Positions 6,818-9,412 of a stretch of 9,412 nt of DNA are shown here, in pieces. This stretch comes from Deltaproteobacteria bacterium (GTDB lineage Bacteria; Desulfobacterota; Anaeroferrophillalia; Anaeroferrophillales; Tharpellaceae): the NCBI GenBank assembly GCA_013153415.1, contig JAADEO010000075.1:1-9412 (forward strand), given 5' to 3'. The notes below the pieces were generated by a model that was not told where the DNA came from, did not search any database, and was given only the letters and a program-made list of their open reading frames with translations. The translations under genes were made by a program, and so were the position numbers. Numbering within the stretch: the first letter of the stretch is position 1; the number at the start of each line of letters is the position of its first letter.

Positions 6818-7423
6818 CTAGCTGGCAAGGTGAAACTTGCGGTTTGAAGGTATGTTGAACAGCTCGTGCTCTTGTCCCAGCTCGAGCAGGCGGGCGAGAA
6901 TTTTAGCAGTAGCCCCCCAGATCGTGTGTTCCCGACAGCGAAAAGCGATTTGCGACTGCAAGATTTTGCCGTTGAAATAGTAAAAATCAATCTGGTTTTC
7001 AGGCCGGTATAAATCGGCAATCGGCACTCTGATGATTTTATCCACTTCGTTGGTTGACAGGGTGAGGTCGTAAGGGTTTTCGATGGTTCCCAGGAAGGGG
7101 GTCACCAGGTAGCCAGTCGAAGTATTGACCTCGTCCAGTGTGCCGAAAAGCTGGATTCGATCGGGTCCGATGCCGATCTCCTCCTCGGTTTCACGCAGGC
7201 AGGTCTGGGCCAGTGAGGTATCGTTATGGTCCTTGACTCCTCCGGGAAAGGAGATCTCCCCCTTGTGAGCCCTGACCGTCTGAGATCGTTTGATGAAAAG
7301 TATCTTGAAATGGTTTTCCTCGATGAACAGCGGGCAGAGCACTGCCGCCCTGACCTTGTGGTCCGGGTTGCCGCGACTTGCCTGGTAGCGGGAGAAGAAA
7401 GCGGATAACCGACTGGTCGGCAT
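6818..7423 (-). CDS. Nudix hydrolase, CoA pyrophosphatase type (NudL-like)
   Basis: This 201-residue Nudix enzyme most resembles NudL/YeaB and eukaryotic peroxisomal CoA diphosphatases, which cut CoA or its derivatives into 3',5'-ADP and phosphopantetheine. The subfamily pattern is visible: FIKRSQTVRAHKGEISFPGG (43-62), then LRETEEEIGI (76-85) with the metal-binding glutamates, then GTLDEVNTSTGYLVTPFLG (95-112), matching the NudL segment after the Nudix box. The box has one more residue than the general Nudix spacing between the glycines and the RE pair, as in NudL. IWGATAKIL (168-176) is also conserved in the family. The start has AGGAG at 7428-7432, only 4 nt away, and a candidate promoter just upstream. 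Substrate is inferred from the family only. Confidence 0.88.
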   Translation of the reverse strand: MPTSRLSAFFSRYQASRGNPDHKVRAAVLCPLFIEENHFKILFIKRSQTVRAHKGEISFPGGVKDHNDTSLAQTCLRETEEEIGIGPDRIQLFGTLDEVNTSTGYLVTPFLGTIENPYDLTLSTNEVDKIIRVPIADLYRPENQIDFYYFNGKILQSQIAFRCREHTIWGATAKILARLLELGQEHELFNIPSNRKFHLAS

Positions 7424-7446
7424 AATTCTCCTGGCCTTTTCGGGAG

Positions 7447-7474
7447 GTTATATTTCTTCCCAATGCGGGGACAA
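7447..7474 (-). promoter_or_regulatory. Candidate sigma70-type promoter for the nudix-SH3 operon
   Basis: On the minus strand, TTGTCC (7474-7469; 4 of 6 to the -35 consensus) is followed after 16 bp by TATAAC (7452-7447; 5 of 6 to the -10 consensus). Transcription would start near 7440, giving a leader of about 17 nt that includes the AGGAG site. The -35 box lies inside a perfect inverted repeat (7464-7482), which could act as an operator. Confidence 0.42.
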
Positions 7475-7555
7475 ACCCCGCAACCCAAACGGGCCTTTGG
7501 GGCCCGTAAATAAGTGCTCGCAGCAAAACATTTTCTTGCTTTTGACACAAGAAAA
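7464..7555. repeat. Cluster of three inverted repeats between the MBL and nudix genes
   Basis: Three perfect inverted repeats lie within 92 bp. TGCGGGG/CCCCGCA (7464-7470, 7476-7482) has a 5-nt loop. ACGGGCC/GGCCCGT (7489-7495, 7501-7507) also has a 5-nt loop. TTTTCTTG/CAAGAAAA (7531-7538, 7548-7555) has a 9-nt loop. None is followed by a strong T-run in the minus direction. Possible roles are a dispersed REP-like palindromic element, a structured mRNA end for the MBL gene, or an operator region for the nudix promoter. The window contains only this one copy. Confidence 0.45.
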
Positions 7556-7608
7556 CAACCTGTAAGACTCTAAAATTAGCAGAAGGGTGCTTACAAAGCA
7601 ATCCCTTT

Positions 7609-8598
7609 TTAGTTTACGGGGCCGTGAAAGGCGGCAGCAGCCTCTGCGTAGAACTGTTGTTCCTGGTCGCTGTGGCGAGGAGAAAAGTGGAAGATTTTCA
7701 GTTGTTTGACTTCAGCCATCCGAGCGATCAGGCCGGCCTGTTCCGCCGTCAGGTGAAAACTTCTGGCGGCTTTGTCGGACGCTGTATTGAGAAAGGCGGC
7801 TTCACAGAGGAGGAGGTCGGCCCGGTGGATCAGAGGCAGAAGTTTTTCAAGGTTGGCTTCGGAAAAAAGAATATCGGCGACATAGGCGATTTTAACGCCG
7901 GTCTGCAGGGTGGCGATCTCTCCGGCGATGGTTTCTAAGGCCTGAAAGCCGCCGCCCGGAACTTCGAAAACGGTGTTCGGGGAAGTTCCGTCCTGCAAAG
8001 CCCGGCGTACCCGGGTGAGCCAGGGGCCGGCTTGCCAGTTGCGCCGCAGCAGTTTGTCGGGATGGAAATTTATCTGCTGAGGTTCTTCCAGGAGATAGGC
8101 GAGGCTTTCGATACCGTGATCGAGGGCGACGGCCCGGACCGTGAACTCGGAGCGCTGGCTGATCACGTGATCCGTATACAGATGGCTGACGGGGTTGCTT
8201 TGGGGAATGAACTTGAGGCTGCAGAGGAAATCATTGGAGTTGATATGCTGCGGGCTGACCTCATGGACCGTCAGCCGCAGATCGTAATGCTCGGTCAGGT
8301 TCCAGGTGTAACCCTGCAGTTTGTGCCCCAGTTGGGAGATGATTCCCGGGGGGCCGTAGATATGCAAGTGCTTGCTCCGGTTCAGAGCCAGGCGCAGAAG
8401 CTGATCGAAGCCGATCAAATGATCGATGTGGGCATGGCTGATGAAGATCTGGTCCGCCTTCAGGATCTGCCGGGCAGAGAGCCGCTGGAGATCGCCAAGG
8501 TCGAAAAAAAGCGCCTGGCCGTTGTAACGGTGCTGCAGAAAAAAGCCGGGATCGGCGAATGGGGGATTGAGAGCTTCAACATGCCAGGGGAAAGTCAT
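7609..8598 (-). CDS. RNase Z-like metallo-beta-lactamase-fold hydrolase
   Basis: This 329-residue protein has the RNase Z (ElaC, COG1234) layout. Metal-ligand motifs are SHAHIDH (54-60; H55, H57, D59, H60), ALDHGIESLAYLLEE (158-172; H161), VADILFSE (240-247; D242), HLTAEQAG (282-289) and FHFSPRH (303-309; H304). Family RNase Z enzymes cleave the 3' trailer from tRNA precursors. Two familiar spots differ: the HEATF-type motif reads CEAAF (265-269) and the usual GDT reads ADI. Metal binding looks intact, but tRNA processing is not proven and another phosphodiesterase activity is possible. The start has AAGGA at 8609-8613 with 10-nt spacing. The gene lies between an upstream hairpin and the inverted-repeat cluster, so it may be transcribed alone. 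Confidence 0.83.
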   Translation of the reverse strand: MTFPWHVEALNPPFADPGFFLQHRYNGQALFFDLGDLQRLSARQILKADQIFISHAHIDHLIGFDQLLRLALNRSKHLHIYGPPGIISQLGHKLQGYTWNLTEHYDLRLTVHEVSPQHINSNDFLCSLKFIPQSNPVSHLYTDHVISQRSEFTVRAVALDHGIESLAYLLEEPQQINFHPDKLLRRNWQAGPWLTRVRRALQDGTSPNTVFEVPGGGFQALETIAGEIATLQTGVKIAYVADILFSEANLEKLLPLIHRADLLLCEAAFLNTASDKAARSFHLTAEQAGLIARMAEVKQLKIFHFSPRHSDQEQQFYAEAAAAFHGPVN

Positions 8599-8656
8599 TG
8601 TTGCATGGTCCTTGAGTGCCCGGTTGAGAACTGACCGGCATTTCAGGGATGCCGAA

Positions 8657-8693
8657 TGTCAATCCTCTAACCGGGCAACCCGGACCGTGTCAA
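8657..8693 (-). promoter_or_regulatory. Two TTGACA boxes upstream of the MBL gene (possible promoter region)
   Basis: On the minus strand two perfect TTGACA hexamers occur 31 bp apart (8693-8688 and 8662-8657). After the first, an 18-bp gap leads to TAGAGG, a weak -10. The spacer contains the small inverted repeat CCGGG/CCCGG (8671-8683). A second inverted repeat, CGGCAT/ATGCCG (8636-8654), lies closer to the gene. The MBL gene sits after a hairpin and plausibly needs its own promoter, but the -10 match is poor. Confidence 0.28.
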
Positions 8694-8725
8694 CCTCTAT
8701 TTCCCGCTCATTCAGCCGGACCCGG

Positions 8726-8757
8726 AAACCGCCGGCCGGAAAAAAGGCCGGCGGTTT
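8726..8757 (-). terminator. 12-bp GC-rich hairpin after the acyl-CoA synthetase gene
   Basis: AAACCGCCGGCC (8726-8737) and GGCCGGCGGTTT (8746-8757) form a perfect 12-bp stem with an 8-base loop, 55 bp after the stop codon of the acyl-CoA synthetase. The stem itself ends in three Ts on the minus strand and no longer T-run follows, so termination may be partial. The position between two minus-strand genes suits an mRNA 3' end. Confidence 0.6.
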
Positions 8758-8812
8758 GTCTTTTAGAAGGGGGTGCTGGGGCGGCCATAGTGGCCTTTTA
8801 CCCGGAGGAGGG

Positions 8813-9412
8813 CTATTTTGAACTTTTTCTCTCTTCCTCCATCTTTCGCAACTCGACCCGGCGGATCTTGCCGGAGACGGTTTTCGGCAGTTCCGGGACA
8901 AATTCGACTTCCCGGGGATACTTGTAGGGAGCGGTCTCCCGTTTGACGTGATCCTGGATATCTTTGATCAGTTCCTCACTGGCTTCATGGCCGGGAGCCA
9001 GGACGATGAAAGCTTTGACGATGGTGCCGCGGAGTTCATCCGGCGAACCGACCACGGCGCTTTCAGCTACCGCCGGGTGGCTCTGCAGTGCACTTTCCAC
9101 TTCGAAAGGCCCGATGCGGTAGCCCGAGGCCTTGATGACGTCGTCGGCCCGGCCGACAAACCAGAAATAACCTTCTTCATCCCGGGTCGCCTTGTCCCCG
9201 GTGTAGTACCAGTCTCCGACAAAGGCTTCAGAAGTGGCCTCGGGATTGCGCCAGTACTCGCGGAAAAGGCCGACCGGAGGTTGGGGCCTGACCTTGACAG
9301 CGATGTGGCCTTCCTCGTCGACTCCAACCGGTTGGCCGTCGTCATCGAGAAGGTCGATCTCGAAACCCGGGGTCGGTTTTCCCATCGAGCCGAACTTGAT
9401 CGGCATGCAGGG
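8813..9412 (-). CDS. AMP-dependent acyl-CoA synthetase, C-terminal part (medium-chain/acetyl-CoA synthetase type)
   Basis: This is the last 199 residues of an ANL-superfamily ligase that forms an acyl-adenylate and then acyl-CoA. The frame is open to the window edge, so the N-terminal two thirds lie outside. Motifs, counted from the Met at 9406, are DWYYTGD (65-71, A7), FVGRADDVIKASGYRIGPFEVE (83-104, A8), HPAVAESAVVGSPD (110-123) and LPKTVSGKIRR (173-183) with the catalytic lysine K180. The stretch APYKYPREVEF (159-169) and the A8 form ASGYRIGPFEVE resemble medium-chain acyl-CoA synthetases (ACSM group), which take short or medium-chain or aromatic acids. Chain-length preference cannot be read here. 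The reading frame is intact and all visible catalytic residues are present, unlike the PaaK-like protein in this window. Confidence 0.92.
   Translation of the reverse strand, partial: PCMPIKFGSMGKPTPGFEIDLLDDDGQPVGVDEEGHIAVKVRPQPPVGLFREYWRNPEATSEAFVGDWYYTGDKATRDEEGYFWFVGRADDVIKASGYRIGPFEVESALQSHPAVAESAVVGSPDELRGTIVKAFIVLAPGHEASEELIKDIQDHVKRETAPYKYPREVEFVPELPKTVSGKIRRVELRKMEEERKSSK

Noticed and set aside
7542..7576. Plus-strand TTGACA with TAAAAT as a possible promoter.
   Set aside because: The spacing is 23 bp and there is no plus-strand gene downstream.
7102..7601. Two overlapping minus-strand frames running across the inverted-repeat cluster into the nudix gene.
   Set aside because: They overlap the nudix coding region in other frames, lack ribosome sites, and their gap-derived parts come from the inverted repeats.
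8032..8634. A 200-codon plus-strand open frame opposite the MBL gene.
   Set aside because: Shadow of the metallo-beta-lactamase gene, whose motifs are clear on the minus strand.
8783..8799. GGCCA/TGGCC mini-hairpin followed by TTTT on the plus strand.
   Set aside because: A 5-bp stem with 3-nt loop is weak and no plus-strand gene ends there.

Overview
The window (about 55% GC by eye, tightly packed) looks like chromosomal DNA of a Desulfobacterota-type (former Deltaproteobacteria) anaerobe. The reasons are the liv transporter order, the liv-linked PaaK-like ligase, the AcuB-like CBS-ACT protein, and the LivM and LivF C-terminal tails (ending WKLWPFSY and HYKRRKRWLS). This placement is inferred from family knowledge, not from a marker gene. 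No phage, transposon, CRISPR, tRNA or rRNA was seen.

Left block, + strand, 1-6024: one probable transcription unit. It runs from the 3' end of livH (inner-membrane permease) through livM (second permease), livK (periplasmic binding protein), livF (ATPase), a phenylacetate-CoA-ligase-like protein and a CBS-ACT sensor-like protein. It closes at a strong 17-bp terminator with a T-run (5984-6024). livG is expected upstream of the window. A 12-bp hairpin lies between livK and livF, and a 12-bp palindrome sits just before the CBS gene's ribosome binding site. Together the genes suggest uptake of an amino acid or carboxylic acid coupled to its activation, but the ligase-like protein lacks the residues normally needed to form an adenylate, so its role is open.

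Right block, - strand, 9412-6086: the genes are convergent with the left block. In transcription order they are the C-terminal third of an acyl-CoA synthetase (medium-chain/acetyl type, cut by the window end), an RNase Z-like metallo-beta-lactamase-fold hydrolase, a NudL-like CoA pyrophosphatase, and an SH3-domain, coiled-coil, membrane-anchored protein. The last two are 21 bp apart and probably co-transcribed from a candidate promoter at 7447-7474.

The gene-free gaps are all under 300 bp. The two largest are 8599-8812 (a hairpin terminator and two TTGACA boxes) and 7424-7608 (three inverted repeats and the candidate nudix promoter). I did not find a clearly new system. The most interesting items are the motif-poor PaaK homologue inside the transporter operon and the clustered inverted repeats before the nudix gene.
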